Shown: positions 1 through 7,849 of the stretch, one piece after another
Numbering within the stretch: position 1 is the first letter of the stretch
Layout of the letters: every line of letters starts with the position of its first letter
Assembly: GCA_012270635.1 (NCBI GenBank)
Contig: JAAXHX010000033.1
Span: 1-12,569, forward strand
Origin: Dehalococcoidia bacterium
Lineage (GTDB): Bacteria; Chloroflexota; Dehalococcoidia; Plut-88900
Direction of reading: 5' to 3'
Length of the DNA: 12,569 nucleotides
Made by a program: the position numbers and the translations under genes
Notes under the pieces: model-generated
Seen by the model: the letters and a program-made list of their open reading frames with translations, nothing else
Databases searched by the model: none
Told to the model about the DNA's origin: nothing

Positions 1-1230
1 GGCTCGACGGGCAACATATTCTTCAAACCCGAGGACGCCCTGATCATCAGGGAGGCCCTGGGGTCCAAGGTCTGGGACTACAGTGGCAACGAGTACATAG
101 ACTACCTGCTGGGGTCGGGGCCCATGCTGGTAGGGCACTCCCACCCGGACGTGGTGGCGGCGGTCTCGGAGGTGATAGGCAAGGGCAGCACCTACTTCTC
201 GACCAACGGCTCCGCCGTGGAGCTGGCGGAGGAGATGGTCAACGCTGTCCCGTGCGCCGAGCAGGTGCGGTTCATCTCCAGCGGCTCCGAGGCGACCTAC
301 TTTGCGATGAAGGCGGCCCGGGCCTTCCGGGGTCGGGACAAGGTGCTGAAGTTCGAGGGCGGTTACCACGGCACCAACGACTACGCCCTGATGAGCGTCA
401 CCCCCACCGAGATGCGGGAGTTCCCGCGCCCGAGCCGCAACTCCGCCGGCATTCCCGCCGTCCTGGAGGACGAGGTCTTGGTCTGCCCCTTCAACGACCT
501 CGAGACCACCACGGCGGTGATAGAGAAGCACCACGACCAGCTGGGCGCCGTCATCACCGAGTGCTGTCAGAGGATCATCCCCCCCACGCCCGGGTTTTTG
601 CAGGGCCTCCGGGAGGTGACGAGCCACTACCAGATCCCCCTGATATTCGATGAAGTGGTAACCGGGTTCCGGTGGTCCTACGGCGGCGCCCAAGAGTACT
701 ATGGAGTCACCCCCGACATGGCCACCTTCGGGAAGGCCGTGGGCGGCGGGTACCCGCTCTCGGCAGTGGCGGGCCGAGAAGAGATCATGCGGGTCTTCGA
801 CCCGGTGTCCAAGGAGGACGGGACCTTCGTCCCAGGGGTCGGTACCCTGAGCGGCAACCCCATAGCGGCGACGGCCGGCCTGGCCACCCTCAAGATTCTG
901 AAGGCGCAGGGCGGCATAGACCGGATTTGGGAAACGGGCAATCGCCTGATGACCGAGCTGGACCGGATGTTGAAGGAGAAGGAGATACGGGGCACGGTGG
1001 TCGGGGAGGCGCCCTGCTTTGACGTCTACTTCGGGGTGGACGAGGTGAACAACTACCGGGATACGATGAAGGCCGACAACGCCATGATGGCCCGGTTCAA
1101 CCACGCCATGCTGGACTCCGGCATCCTCAAGGGGGACTCCAAGTATTACATAGCCAGCGCCCACACCGACGAGGACGTCGCCAAGACCATCGAGGCGATG
1201 GACTACTCCCTGGACCAGGCCCGCGGCTAG
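1..1230 (+). CDS. Class III aminotransferase, GSAM-like (5'-truncated by window edge)
   Basis: A PLP-dependent fold-type I enzyme of the class III aminotransferase / glutamate-1-semialdehyde aminomutase-like group. The frame is open from base 1, so the true start lies upstream, and 409 residues are visible. Seen: an SSGSEAT PLP-phosphate loop near residue 97, GGYHG near residue 121, the PLP-ring Asp in FDEVVTGFR (D217, window numbering), the Schiff-base Lys in TFGKAVGGG (K245), and GTLSGNP near residue 281, a hallmark of the GSAM branch. Odd: where HemL has an EPVAG-type segment, this protein reads ECCQRIIPP. That argues against a plain HemL assignment and for a catabolic aminotransferase or aminomutase of unknown substrate. 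It lies 106 bp before a phosphotriesterase-like gene on the same strand, with no clear terminator between them. The family is secure; the substrate is not. Confidence 0.93.
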   Translation, partial: GSTGNIFFKPEDALIIREALGSKVWDYSGNEYIDYLLGSGPMLVGHSHPDVVAAVSEVIGKGSTYFSTNGSAVELAEEMVNAVPCAEQVRFISSGSEATYFAMKAARAFRGRDKVLKFEGGYHGTNDYALMSVTPTEMREFPRPSRNSAGIPAVLEDEVLVCPFNDLETTTAVIEKHHDQLGAVITECCQRIIPPTPGFLQGLREVTSHYQIPLIFDEVVTGFRWSYGGAQEYYGVTPDMATFGKAVGGGYPLSAVAGREEIMRVFDPVSKEDGTFVPGVGTLSGNPIAATAGLATLKILKAQGGIDRIWETGNRLMTELDRMLKEKEIRGTVVGEAPCFDVYFGVDEVNNYRDTMKADNAMMARFNHAMLDSGILKGDSKYYIASAHTDEDVAKTIEAMDYSLDQARG

Positions 1231-1325
1231 CCGTCTCCCATAGCCCGCATACCCTGGTCGACCGTCGGCAAATGCCCGTCCGAGGCGTGAGCGCGGATCA
1301 TGTCCAGGGCTGCTATTGAGAAACC

Positions 1326-1330
1326 GAGGA
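1326..1330 (+). promoter_or_regulatory. Shine-Dalgarno (GAGGA) fixing the hydrolase start
   Basis: GAGGA lies 6 nt before the ATG at 1337. The alternative in-frame TTG at 1316 has no comparable site in front of it, so the ATG is preferred. Confidence 0.6.
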
Positions 1331-1336
1331 CGCTGT

Positions 1337-2398
1337 ATGCCTGATGCAGACTTGATGGGAAAAGCTCAGACCGTCCTGGGCCCCGTGCCCGCGGAAGAGC
1401 TTGGCATTTCCCTCACCCACGAGCACCTGCTGATCGATCTCGGTTCGACGTTCAGCCCCCCTGATGACGCTACCAGCTACTCCCATGCCTACCAACCGGT
1501 CACCCTGGATAACCTTTGGTGGGTCCGGTACAACTACGGCGGCAACAAGGACAACATGGAGCTGCTGGACGAGGACACTGCCATCTCGGAGGCCGCGCGG
1601 TTCAAGCGGGCCGGGGGCCGCACCATAGTGGACGCCACCAGCGTCGGGATCAAGCGAGACCCCCTCGGCCTGGCGCGCATCGCGCGGGCCACGGGGCTGA
1701 ACGTGATAATGGGCTCCGGCTACTACGTCCACGACTACCACCCGAAGAGCATCGCCGGTAAGTCAGAGGATTCGATAGTGGAAGAGATTGTGGAGGACAT
1801 CACCGAGGGAGTGGGAGAGACCGGCGTCCGGGCGGGGGTGATTGGCGAGGTGGGGTGCTCCTGGCCCCTGGAGGAGAACGAACGCAAGAGCCTGCGGGCC
1901 GCCGCCCGAGCCCAGCGGTTGGCGGGAGCGCCTCTGCTGATTCACCCGGGCCGCAACCCCCAGGCCCCGCTGCAGATAATGGAGATAGTCCGGGAGTCGG
2001 GCGGGGATCCTGCTCGAACCATCATGAGTCACGTCGACCGCACGATCTTCGATAACGACACCCTGGACAAGCTCGCCGAGACGGGCTGCTTCATAGAGTT
2101 CGACCTCTTCGGCTCGGAGACCACCTTCTACCCCTTCTCGCCCATCGACATGCCCAATGACGGCAGGAGGCTGGACTATTTCCTGCACCTCAGGAACGAA
2201 GGTCGGCTGGGCCAGGCCCTCATGGCCCACGATATTTGCAACAAGCACCGGCTCACGAGGTACGGGGGGCACGGCTACGCCCATATCCTGGAGAACGTGA
2301 TGCCGATTATGCGCCGAAAGGGGTTCCTCGCAGAGGAGATAGACCGGATACTGGTCGGGAATCCGGCAAGGGCCCTGGCCTTTTCAAGCCCCGGGTAG
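1337..2398 (+). CDS. Phosphotriesterase-family metal-dependent hydrolase
   Basis: A 353-residue (beta/alpha)8 amidohydrolase-superfamily protein of the phosphotriesterase family. All expected binuclear-metal ligands are visible: HxH at H28/H30 in THEH, a bridging Glu at E171 in GVIGEVG, H203 in LIHPGR, H232 in MSHVDR and D299 in MAHDICNK. A Glu in place of the carboxylated Lys of true bacterial phosphotriesterases is the pattern of Php-like proteins. The natural substrate is therefore more likely a lactone or another ester than an organophosphate (inference). There is no signal peptide, so it is probably cytoplasmic. The ATG at 1337 is chosen over the TTG at 1316 because of the GAGGA ribosome site. 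It precedes the GYD gene by 50 bp on the same strand and may be cotranscribed with it. The family is highly confident; the reaction is unknown. Confidence 0.92.
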   Translation: MPDADLMGKAQTVLGPVPAEELGISLTHEHLLIDLGSTFSPPDDATSYSHAYQPVTLDNLWWVRYNYGGNKDNMELLDEDTAISEAARFKRAGGRTIVDATSVGIKRDPLGLARIARATGLNVIMGSGYYVHDYHPKSIAGKSEDSIVEEIVEDITEGVGETGVRAGVIGEVGCSWPLEENERKSLRAAARAQRLAGAPLLIHPGRNPQAPLQIMEIVRESGGDPARTIMSHVDRTIFDNDTLDKLAETGCFIEFDLFGSETTFYPFSPIDMPNDGRRLDYFLHLRNEGRLGQALMAHDICNKHRLTRYGGHGYAHILENVMPIMRRKGFLAEEIDRILVGNPARALAFSSPG

Positions 2399-2448
2399 GG
2401 CGGCGACGGGCCGTTAGCTATCCAAGAGAACATTACAAGGAGTGAAAC

Positions 2449-2742
2449 ATGCCGAACTACGTTGTTTTGGGGAACTACACGGACAAGGGCATCCAGGCGG
2501 TCAAGGGAGCGCCGGACAGGATGTCGGGGGCGGCGGCCAGGGTGGAGGCGATGGGTGGCAAGATAGAAGCCATATACTTCACCCTGGGCATGTACGATTT
2601 CGTGGGCATCTTTGAGTTCCCCGATGACGAGACCATGCTCTCCTTCTCCATGCTCACGGGTCGGGAGGGAAACATCCGGTTCACGACTCTCAAGGCCTTC
2701 CCAAAAGCCCAGGCGGTGGAGATAATCGGGAAGCTGGGGTGA
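2449..2742 (+). CDS. GYD-domain protein
   Basis: A 97-residue protein covering one GYD domain from end to end. Seen: an N-terminal strand (NYVVLGNYTDKG), a helix with the Gly-Gly turn EAMGGKIEAIYF, the name-giving segment LGMYDFVGIFEFPDDE near residues 47-62, and the closing GNIRFTTLKAF. The domain is a small ferredoxin-like fold. Its members often sit beside catabolic enzymes, but no biochemical role is established and none is assigned here. AAGGAG a few bases upstream (about 2439-2444) supports the ATG. Its stop overlaps the GTG start of the lipoprotein gene, so the two are probably translated from one mRNA. A regulatory or ligand-binding role for the preceding hydrolase is possible but unsupported. 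Confidence 0.9.
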   Translation: MPNYVVLGNYTDKGIQAVKGAPDRMSGAAARVEAMGGKIEAIYFTLGMYDFVGIFEFPDDETMLSFSMLTGREGNIRFTTLKAFPKAQAVEIIGKLG

Positions 2743-3335
2743 GCTTCCGGAGGGCGGTCCCTTCGCTTAAGAAAGCGTCGACCGTCTGCGCGGCCCTCTT
2801 CGGTGTAGTCCTAACGCTGGCGTTAACCTCCTGCGGCCAACCCGCAACCGACACCGCGGAACCGTGCCCAACCCCCCCACCCGTTTACAGCGGGCCAAAC
2901 CCCGTGGAAACGTTCATAGGACACTCTGATGTGATAGCGGTCGGCACGGTCGGCGAAGGCCAACCGGAGCTCCAGGCAGGACGCAGCTTGTATCGGGACT
3001 GGGAACTGAGCATAGAGCAGTATGTCACCGAGCCCTTGCCCTACGACACGCTGACGATTCGCACGTTCACCGGGGCTTTGGACTCGGCAGGCAACGTAAT
3101 GCCGGTCAAGTCCCCGACTCTCGCGCAGGGACAACGGGCGCTGCTGTTCCTCAAAAAAGATTGGGACGAGCCGCCCCTGGCCGACCATGAGTTCACCATC
3201 GTAGACCTGTACGGCGGTACATTCTGGATAAGGGATGGCCGGGTGAACATACGCTATTTCGATGAAGCGGAGGAAACCGAAAAAGAGTTGGAGGATGTCA
3301 TAGACCGGATTATGGACGTCGCAGCCCGTTGCTGA
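2739..3335 (+). CDS. Putative lipoprotein, hypothetical
   Basis: A 198-residue protein with a clear lipoprotein signal. It has a basic N-terminus (RR, KK), a hydrophobic stretch at about residues 15-28 and the lipobox L29-T30-S31-C32 followed by Gly, so the mature protein should be lipid-anchored at C32 outside the membrane. A Pro-rich linker (TPPPVYSGP) follows. The body alternates strand-like segments (SDVIAVGTVGEG, LTIRTFTG, RALLFLKKDW, DLYGGTFWIRDGRV). This resembles a common class of secreted all-beta hypothetical proteins with an early 'V-G-T-V' strand and a late 'LLFL' segment; the comparison is from memory and no function is known. The GTG start at 2739 overlaps the GYD stop (GTGA), implying translational coupling. 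Its base use is less biased than that of the flanking enzymes. A hairpin follows about 20 bp after the stop. Confidence 0.8.
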   Translation: MSFRRAVPSLKKASTVCAALFGVVLTLALTSCGQPATDTAEPCPTPPPVYSGPNPVETFIGHSDVIAVGTVGEGQPELQAGRSLYRDWELSIEQYVTEPLPYDTLTIRTFTGALDSAGNVMPVKSPTLAQGQRALLFLKKDWDEPPLADHEFTIVDLYGGTFWIRDGRVNIRYFDEAEETEKELEDVIDRIMDVAARC

Positions 3336-3357
3336 GCGCGCTGGCGGGGGCTCGGAT

Positions 3358-3407
3358 GGCTGGCAGTGGGCCCCCATTCCGTCCGATTACGGCGCTATCT
3401 GCCAGCC
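3358..3407 (+). terminator. Possible terminator hairpin after the lipoprotein gene
   Basis: GGCTGGCAG (3358-3366) and CTGCCAGCC (3399-3407) are a perfect 9-bp inverted repeat with a 32-nt loop, followed by TTTCCC. The loop is long and the T-run short, so termination is weak or uncertain. Confidence 0.4.
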
Positions 3408-3428
3408 TTTCCCACGAGCCAGACCAGC

Positions 3429-3457
3429 TTGACCGGGCAGGCGGTTCGTGCTAGCAT
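3429..3457 (+). promoter_or_regulatory. Sigma70-type promoter for the 5S rRNA gene
   Basis: TTGACC (3429-3434), a 17-nt spacer and TAGCAT (3452-3457) match the vegetative promoter consensus, with TG one base before the -10 (extended -10). The predicted start, at about 3464, falls about 12 nt before mature 5S. The spacing and the position directly before an rRNA make this the best promoter in the window. Confidence 0.72.
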
Positions 3458-3475
3458 CCGTCACTGAATAAAGGC

Positions 3476-3595
3476 ACTGCGGTGGCTATAGCGAGGTGGG
3501 CCCACCCGTTCTCATTCCGAACACGGAAGTGAAACACCTCTGCGCCGACGATACTAGAGGGGCAACCCTCCGCGGAAAATAGGACGCTGCCGGGT
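3476..3595 (+). rRNA. rrf: 5S ribosomal RNA (solitary)
   Basis: The stretch carries the conserved 5S core: GGTGGCTATAGCGAGG at the 5' side, the loop B/C signature CCGAACACGGAAGTGAAAC (3517-3535) and GCGCCGACGATACT near 3542-3555. The 5' and 3' ends pair as helix I (ACT...CGGTGG with CTGCCGGGT, one bulged G), and 120 nt is the normal 5S length. Beyond the mature ends AAGGCAC (3471-3477) and GTGCCTT (3594-3600) pair without mismatch, a likely processing stem. No 16S, 23S or tRNA sequence is in the window, and protein genes lie on both sides. The exact termini are inferred to within a few bases. Confidence 0.93.
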
Positions 3596-3607
3596 GCCTT
3601 TTTCCTT
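3586..3607 (+). terminator. Terminator after 5S rRNA
   Basis: The 3' strand of helix I, extended by the AAGGCAC/GTGCCTT pairing, runs straight into CCTTTTTCCTTT (3597-3608), a stem followed by a T-rich tract. The next gene has its own ribosome site at 3673-3678. Confidence 0.6.
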
Positions 3608-3685
3608 TGGCCCTCGCACCCTTTCCACCCCACGAGCCTCTTTTCAAATACTGCCGTTACGTTCGAGACCCTAAGGAGCAGCACC

Positions 3686-5062
3686 ATGGCTTCCTCCCCT
3701 ACATCGTCCGAACGGTTCGACCGGCTGCAGCAGATGGCCGTCGACCACTTCTGGCCCCACTCGCAGCAGGTGGCGGAGCTCTCGCAGCCCGGGGGCCTTC
3801 ACGTTGTGGAGAGAGGAGAGGGATGTTGGGTGGAGGACATCCACGGCAACCGCTATTTCGACCTTATTTCGGGGATGCAGCTTCAGAACGTGGGATACGG
3901 GCGCCGGGAGATAGCCGAGGCCGTGTACGAGCAGCTGGTGAAGATCAACTACGCCCCCGAACACACAACCAACGAACCAGCCCTCCGGCTGGTCGACAGG
4001 CTCGCATCCCTCGCCCCGGACAAGGAGTCCCGGGTATTCTTGGTCAGCGGGGGGTCGGAGGGCATCGAGACGGGCCTGAAGATGGCAAAGAAGTACCACA
4101 AGCTGCGGGGCGAACCGGGCCGCTACAAGGTGATAAGCAGGACGGGCTCCTATCACGGCGGCACCCTGGCGACCATCAGCCTGGGCGGCGGGGCCGGGGC
4201 GGGAGACAAGGACTTCGGACCCCTGATGCCGGGCAACGTCCACGTCTCCATGCCGAACCCCTACCGGTGCCTGTATTGCAGCCAAAAGGTCGAGTGCTCC
4301 CTGGAATGCGGTCGAGACGTGGAGAGAGCCATATTGGACGAGGGCCCCGAGCTGGTGGCCGCATTTGTCGCCGAACCCCTGTCTGCCGCCACCTGCACGG
4401 TCCCCCATCCCGACTACTGGCCCACCGTTCGGTCCATATGCGACCGCTACGGCGTCGTAATAATTGCCGATGAGGTGGTCACAGGATTCGGGAGGACGGG
4501 CAAGATGTTCGCGTCGGACCACTGGGGTCTCGTGCCGGACATATTGGTCGGGGCGAAGGGCCTTTCCAGCGGGTACCAGCCCATCGGCGCGGCCATCGCC
4601 TCAAAGCGAGTCGCCGACACCTTCGTAGGCGGCGACCGGGAGATGTTCCGTCACATCTTCACCTTCGGCGGGCATCCGGCGGCGAGCGCCGCGGCCCTGG
4701 CGAACCTTGACATCCTCGAGAGGGAAGGTCTCGTCGAGAACTCAGCCAAAATGGGGGCCTACCTCTACGACCAGCTCCAGACCCTCTACGAACATCCCAT
4801 AGTGGGCGACGTCCGGGGGGGCTTGGGCCTGCTCTGTGGAATCGAGCTGGTGAAAGACCGGGCCACGAGGGAGCGGTTCCCCTCCGACGCGGGGCTCGGG
4901 CGGAAGGCAACGGCGGCGTTTCTGCGGCATGGCCTCCTCGCCCGACAGAGGGGAGACATCATATTCCTGATTCCACCGCTGATAGTGACCCGTGACGAGA
5001 TCGACTACGTGGTCGGGCAGGTGAACAAGGTCCTCTCCGACGTGGAGCGGGATCTGGTCTAA
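3686..5062 (+). CDS. Class III (omega-type) aminotransferase with cysteine cluster
   Basis: A 458-residue PLP enzyme of aminotransferase class III, moving an amino group from an omega- or alpha-amine donor to a 2-oxo acid. Seen: SGGSEGIETGLKMA (PLP phosphate loop), SYHGGT, the PLP-ring Asp in ADEVVTGFGR (D262), the Schiff-base Lys in GAKGLSSGYQP (K291) and FTFGGHP near the dimer interface. Its length is normal for the 4-aminobutyrate/taurine/dialkylglycine branch. Odd: a four-cysteine insert C195-x2-C198-x5-C204-x3-C208, suited to binding a metal or Fe-S centre. AAGGAG (3673-3678) lies 7 nt before the ATG. It is preceded by the 5S terminator and followed by aconitase. The substrate is not determinable; alternatives are a beta-alanine, GABA or taurine transaminase or a dialkylglycine decarboxylase. 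Confidence 0.93.
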   Translation: MASSPTSSERFDRLQQMAVDHFWPHSQQVAELSQPGGLHVVERGEGCWVEDIHGNRYFDLISGMQLQNVGYGRREIAEAVYEQLVKINYAPEHTTNEPALRLVDRLASLAPDKESRVFLVSGGSEGIETGLKMAKKYHKLRGEPGRYKVISRTGSYHGGTLATISLGGGAGAGDKDFGPLMPGNVHVSMPNPYRCLYCSQKVECSLECGRDVERAILDEGPELVAAFVAEPLSAATCTVPHPDYWPTVRSICDRYGVVIIADEVVTGFGRTGKMFASDHWGLVPDILVGAKGLSSGYQPIGAAIASKRVADTFVGGDREMFRHIFTFGGHPAASAAALANLDILEREGLVENSAKMGAYLYDQLQTLYEHPIVGDVRGGLGLLCGIELVKDRATRERFPSDAGLGRKATAAFLRHGLLARQRGDIIFLIPPLIVTRDEIDYVVGQVNKVLSDVERDLV

Positions 5063-5079
5063 GCTCATCCGGGTCTCCG

Positions 5080-5100
5080 TGATATACTCACCGGCGTGAG
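5080..5100 (+). promoter_or_regulatory. Extended -10 promoter and small palindrome before aconitase
   Basis: TGATATACT (5080-5088) is an extended -10 with only one mismatch to TATAAT; no good -35 lies 16-18 nt upstream. CTCAC (5087-5091), CGGC and GTGAG (5096-5100) form a perfect 5-bp inverted repeat covering the predicted start. It could be an operator or a 5'-end hairpin in the aconitase mRNA. Confidence 0.5.
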
Positions 5101-5146
5101 CCCTGCGCCCTGACGCCCTCCCACAATCTTCTTGAACGAGAATCGC

Positions 5147-7849
5147 ATGACGGATAATCGCGATCTAAACCGAGTGAAGAAAACCCTGGCTACCGCCGAC
5201 GGCCCTGTTGTCTACTACGACCTGAACGCCGCCGCTGACTCCCTTGGCATCGACCTTGCCTCGCTGCCTTTCACGATACGGGTACTGCTGGAGAACGTGC
5301 TGCGCCATTGCGGCGACGGCGCCGTTACCGAGGAGGACGTGGCGGCGGTAGGTCGGTGGACGCCTAGGGATGCCGGGAGAAGCGACATTCCCTTCATGCC
5401 CTCCCGAGTCCTGATGCAGGACTTCACCGGCGTGCCGGCGATAGTCGACCTGACGGCGATGCGGGCCGAGGTGGCGAGGCGGGGAGGAGACCCCGAGAAG
5501 ATCAACCCCATCGTTCCGGTAGACCTGGTCATCGACCACTCGGTGCAGGTGGACTTCGCGGGGATGTCCACCGCCATGGCCCAAAACGTAGACCGGGAAT
5601 ACGAACGAAACGCCGAGCGGTACGGCCTCCTGCGCTGGGCGCAGGAGGCCTTTGACAACCTGCGGGTCGTGCCGCCCGGCGCGGGAATAGTGCACCAGGT
5701 CAACCTCGAATACCTGGCCACGGTAGTCGTCTCCCGGGGGGTGAATGGCGAGTCGGTGGCCTTCCCCGACACGCTCATCGGCACCGACTCCCACACGACG
5801 ATGATAAACGGGCTCGGGGTCCTGGGGTGGGGTGTTGGCGGCATCGAGGCCGAGGCGGTCCTGCTGGGTCAGCCTTACTACATGCTGCTGCCCGACGTGG
5901 TGGGGTTCCGACTCACCGGAAGCCTGCCCGAAGGGGCCACGGCCACGGACCTGGTGCTCACGGTGGTGCAGATGCTGAGGCAGCATGGGGTTGTCGGTAA
6001 GTTCGTCGAGTTCTGCGGGCCGGGCCTATCCAGCCTGTCCCTCCCTGACCGGGCGACGATTGCCAACATGGCCCCCGAGTACGGGGCCACGGTCGGGTTC
6101 TTCCCCACGGACGCCGAGACCCTGGACTATCTGTCGGGGACCGGCAGGGAGGACGAACAGGTCGGGTTGGTGGAGGAATACTCCAGGGCCCAGGGGCTGT
6201 TCCGCACCGACACATCCCCCGACCCCCTCTTCTCCGACCTGCTGGAGCTGGACCTGTCCCAGGTGGAGCCCAGTCTGGCGGGGCCGAAGAGGCCCCAGGA
6301 CAAGGTGCGGCTCCGAGACATGAGGGAGGTCTTCGTCAACAACCTGAGAGACGTGTACGGCAAGGAATGGGTCGCCTCCAACGGAGGCGCTTCGCAAGAC
6401 GGGCTGGACCACGGGTCGGTGGTGATCGCCGCCATAACCAGCTGCACCAACACCTCGAACCCGTCGGTGATGGTGGGAGCGGGACTACTGGCGAGAAAGG
6501 CCGTCGAACGGGGACTCGAGACCAAGCCCTGGGTGAAGACCAGCATGGCCCCCGGCTCCCGCGTCGTCGAGGACTACCTGTCGGCCTCGGGAGTTCTGAA
6601 GTACCTGGAGGAACTGCGGTTTCACATCGTGGGGTACGGCTGCACCACCTGCATAGGAAACAGCGGGCCCCTGTCCGAACCGGTGTCGGAGGAGATAGCC
6701 CGGGGCGACCTGGTGGCAGCTTCGGTGCTGAGCGGCAACCGGAACTTCGAGGGTCGGGTGCATCCGGCGGTCAAGGCGAACTACCTGGCCTCGCCGATGC
6801 TGGTAGTGGCCTTTGCCCTCGCAGGGCGGGTGGACATCGACCTTACCAGCGAACCCCTTGGGACCGACTCCACCGGTCAACCCGTTTATCTGAAGGACCT
6901 GTGGCCGAGCCAGGACGAGGTGCGGGCCAGCCTCGCCGAGGCCCTCCGCCCCGAGGTGTTCCGGGAGCGGTACGGCAAGGTATTCGATGGCGACCGGAGA
7001 TGGCGGGGCCTGGACGTTCCGGAGGGGGCCATCTACCGGTGGGACCGGGACTCGACGTACGTGAAGGAGCTGCCGATCTTCCGCAACCTCCCAGACTCGC
7101 CTGCTGAGGTACAAGACATACGGAAAGCCCGGGTGTTGGTGAAAGTCGGGGACTCGATTACGACGGACCACATTTCGCCTGCAGGGCGCATCCAGGCCAA
7201 GAGCCCCGCCGGCCACTACCTGATCGACAGGAACGTTCCCGTCGGTCAGTTCAACGCCTACGGCGCCCGACGGGGCAACCACGAGGTGATGATGCGGGGA
7301 ACCTTCGCCAACGTGCGGCTGAGAAACCAGCTTGCTCCGGGCACCGAGGGGGGATGGACGCGGCGCCTGCCCGACGGGATGGAGATGAACATCTTCGAGG
7401 CGTCAGAGGAGTACAAGAGGGAAGGGACGCCGACCATGGTGCTGGCGGGTAAGGAGTACGGGTCGGGGAGCTCTCGGGACTGGGCGGCCAAGGGCCCGTA
7501 CCTCCTGGGCATAAAGGCCACCCTGGCAGAGAGCTACGAGAGAATCCATCGCAGCAACCTGGTCGGCATGGGGGTGCTGCCTCTCCAGTACAAGCCGGAC
7601 GACAACGCCGAGAGCCTCGGCCTCACCGGAGAGGAGATGTACGACATAGAGGGGATAGCCGACGGGTTGTCGGTGGGGAAGGAGCTAAAAGTCACCGCCA
7701 GGTCGGGGGATGGGGCTGTAAAATCTTTTTCCGTAATCGCCCGGATAGACGTGCCGGTAGAGCTGGAATACTACCGGCACGGCGGCGTGCTCCAATACGT
7801 CCTCCGACAGCTAACGGCGACCAGCGGCCAGGGTGCAGACCGCTCTTAG
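5147..7849 (+). CDS. acnA: Aconitate hydratase (AcnA type)
   Basis: A 900-residue aconitase catalysing citrate to isocitrate through cis-aconitate in the TCA cycle, in the cytoplasm. The architecture is complete: domains 1-3 (about residues 1-560), a linker, and the swivel domain near 680-850. The three [4Fe-4S] ligands are visible at C433 (TSCTNTSNP), C499 and C502 ([10 protein letters not shown]). Other signatures are [35 protein letters not shown], the swivel-domain [11 protein letters not shown] and the Ser/Arg loop [13 protein letters not shown]. Its length and order match the AcnA/IRP1 branch rather than AcnB. The ATG at 5147 is chosen because a purine-rich stretch (GAACGAGAA) precedes it, while the in-frame TTG at 5132 has none. 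Its stop overlaps the tail of the convergent antitoxin pseudogene by three bases. The identification is secure. Confidence 0.98.
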   Translation: MTDNRDLNRVKKTLATADGPVVYYDLNAAADSLGIDLASLPFTIRVLLENVLRHCGDGAVTEEDVAAVGRWTPRDAGRSDIPFMPSRVLMQDFTGVPAIVDLTAMRAEVARRGGDPEKINPIVPVDLVIDHSVQVDFAGMSTAMAQNVDREYERNAERYGLLRWAQEAFDNLRVVPPGAGIVHQVNLEYLATVVVSRGVNGESVAFPDTLIGTDSHTTMINGLGVLGWGVGGIEAEAVLLGQPYYMLLPDVVGFRLTGSLPEGATATDLVLTVVQMLRQHGVVGKFVEFCGPGLSSLSLPDRATIANMAPEYGATVGFFPTDAETLDYLSGTGREDEQVGLVEEYSRAQGLFRTDTSPDPLFSDLLELDLSQVEPSLAGPKRPQDKVRLRDMREVFVNNLRDVYGKEWVASNGGASQDGLDHGSVVIAAITSCTNTSNPSVMVGAGLLARKAVERGLETKPWVKTSMAPGSRVVEDYLSASGVLKYLEELRFHIVGYGCTTCIGNSGPLSEPVSEEIARGDLVAASVLSGNRNFEGRVHPAVKANYLASPMLVVAFALAGRVDIDLTSEPLGTDSTGQPVYLKDLWPSQDEVRASLAEALRPEVFRERYGKVFDGDRRWRGLDVPEGAIYRWDRDSTYVKELPIFRNLPDSPAEVQDIRKARVLVKVGDSITTDHISPAGRIQAKSPAGHYLIDRNVPVGQFNAYGARRGNHEVMMRGTFANVRLRNQLAPGTEGGWTRRLPDGMEMNIFEASEEYKREGTPTMVLAGKEYGSGSSRDWAAKGPYLLGIKATLAESYERIHRSNLVGMGVLPLQYKPDDNAESLGLTGEEMYDIEGIADGLSVGKELKVTARSGDGAVKSFSVIARIDVPVELEYYRHGGVLQYVLRQLTATSGQGADRS

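Noticed and set aside
1316..1336. TTG start for the phosphotriesterase-like gene
   Set aside because: The ribosome site GAGGA lies inside this extension and is correctly spaced for the ATG at 1337.
3655..3680. GTTCGAGACC resembling a tRNA T-loop
   Set aside because: The flanks do not pair as a T-stem, and no acceptor or anticodon arm can be drawn.
3607..4522. Long open frames on both strands over the second class III aminotransferase
   Set aside because: They are out of frame with a well-conserved aminotransferase, are low in hydrophobic residues and show no recognisable motif.
6485..7282. A 265-codon open frame on the minus strand inside aconitase
   Set aside because: A GC-rich shadow frame: the composition is rich in Arg, Gly, Pro and His with no domain, and the plus strand here encodes an intact aconitase.
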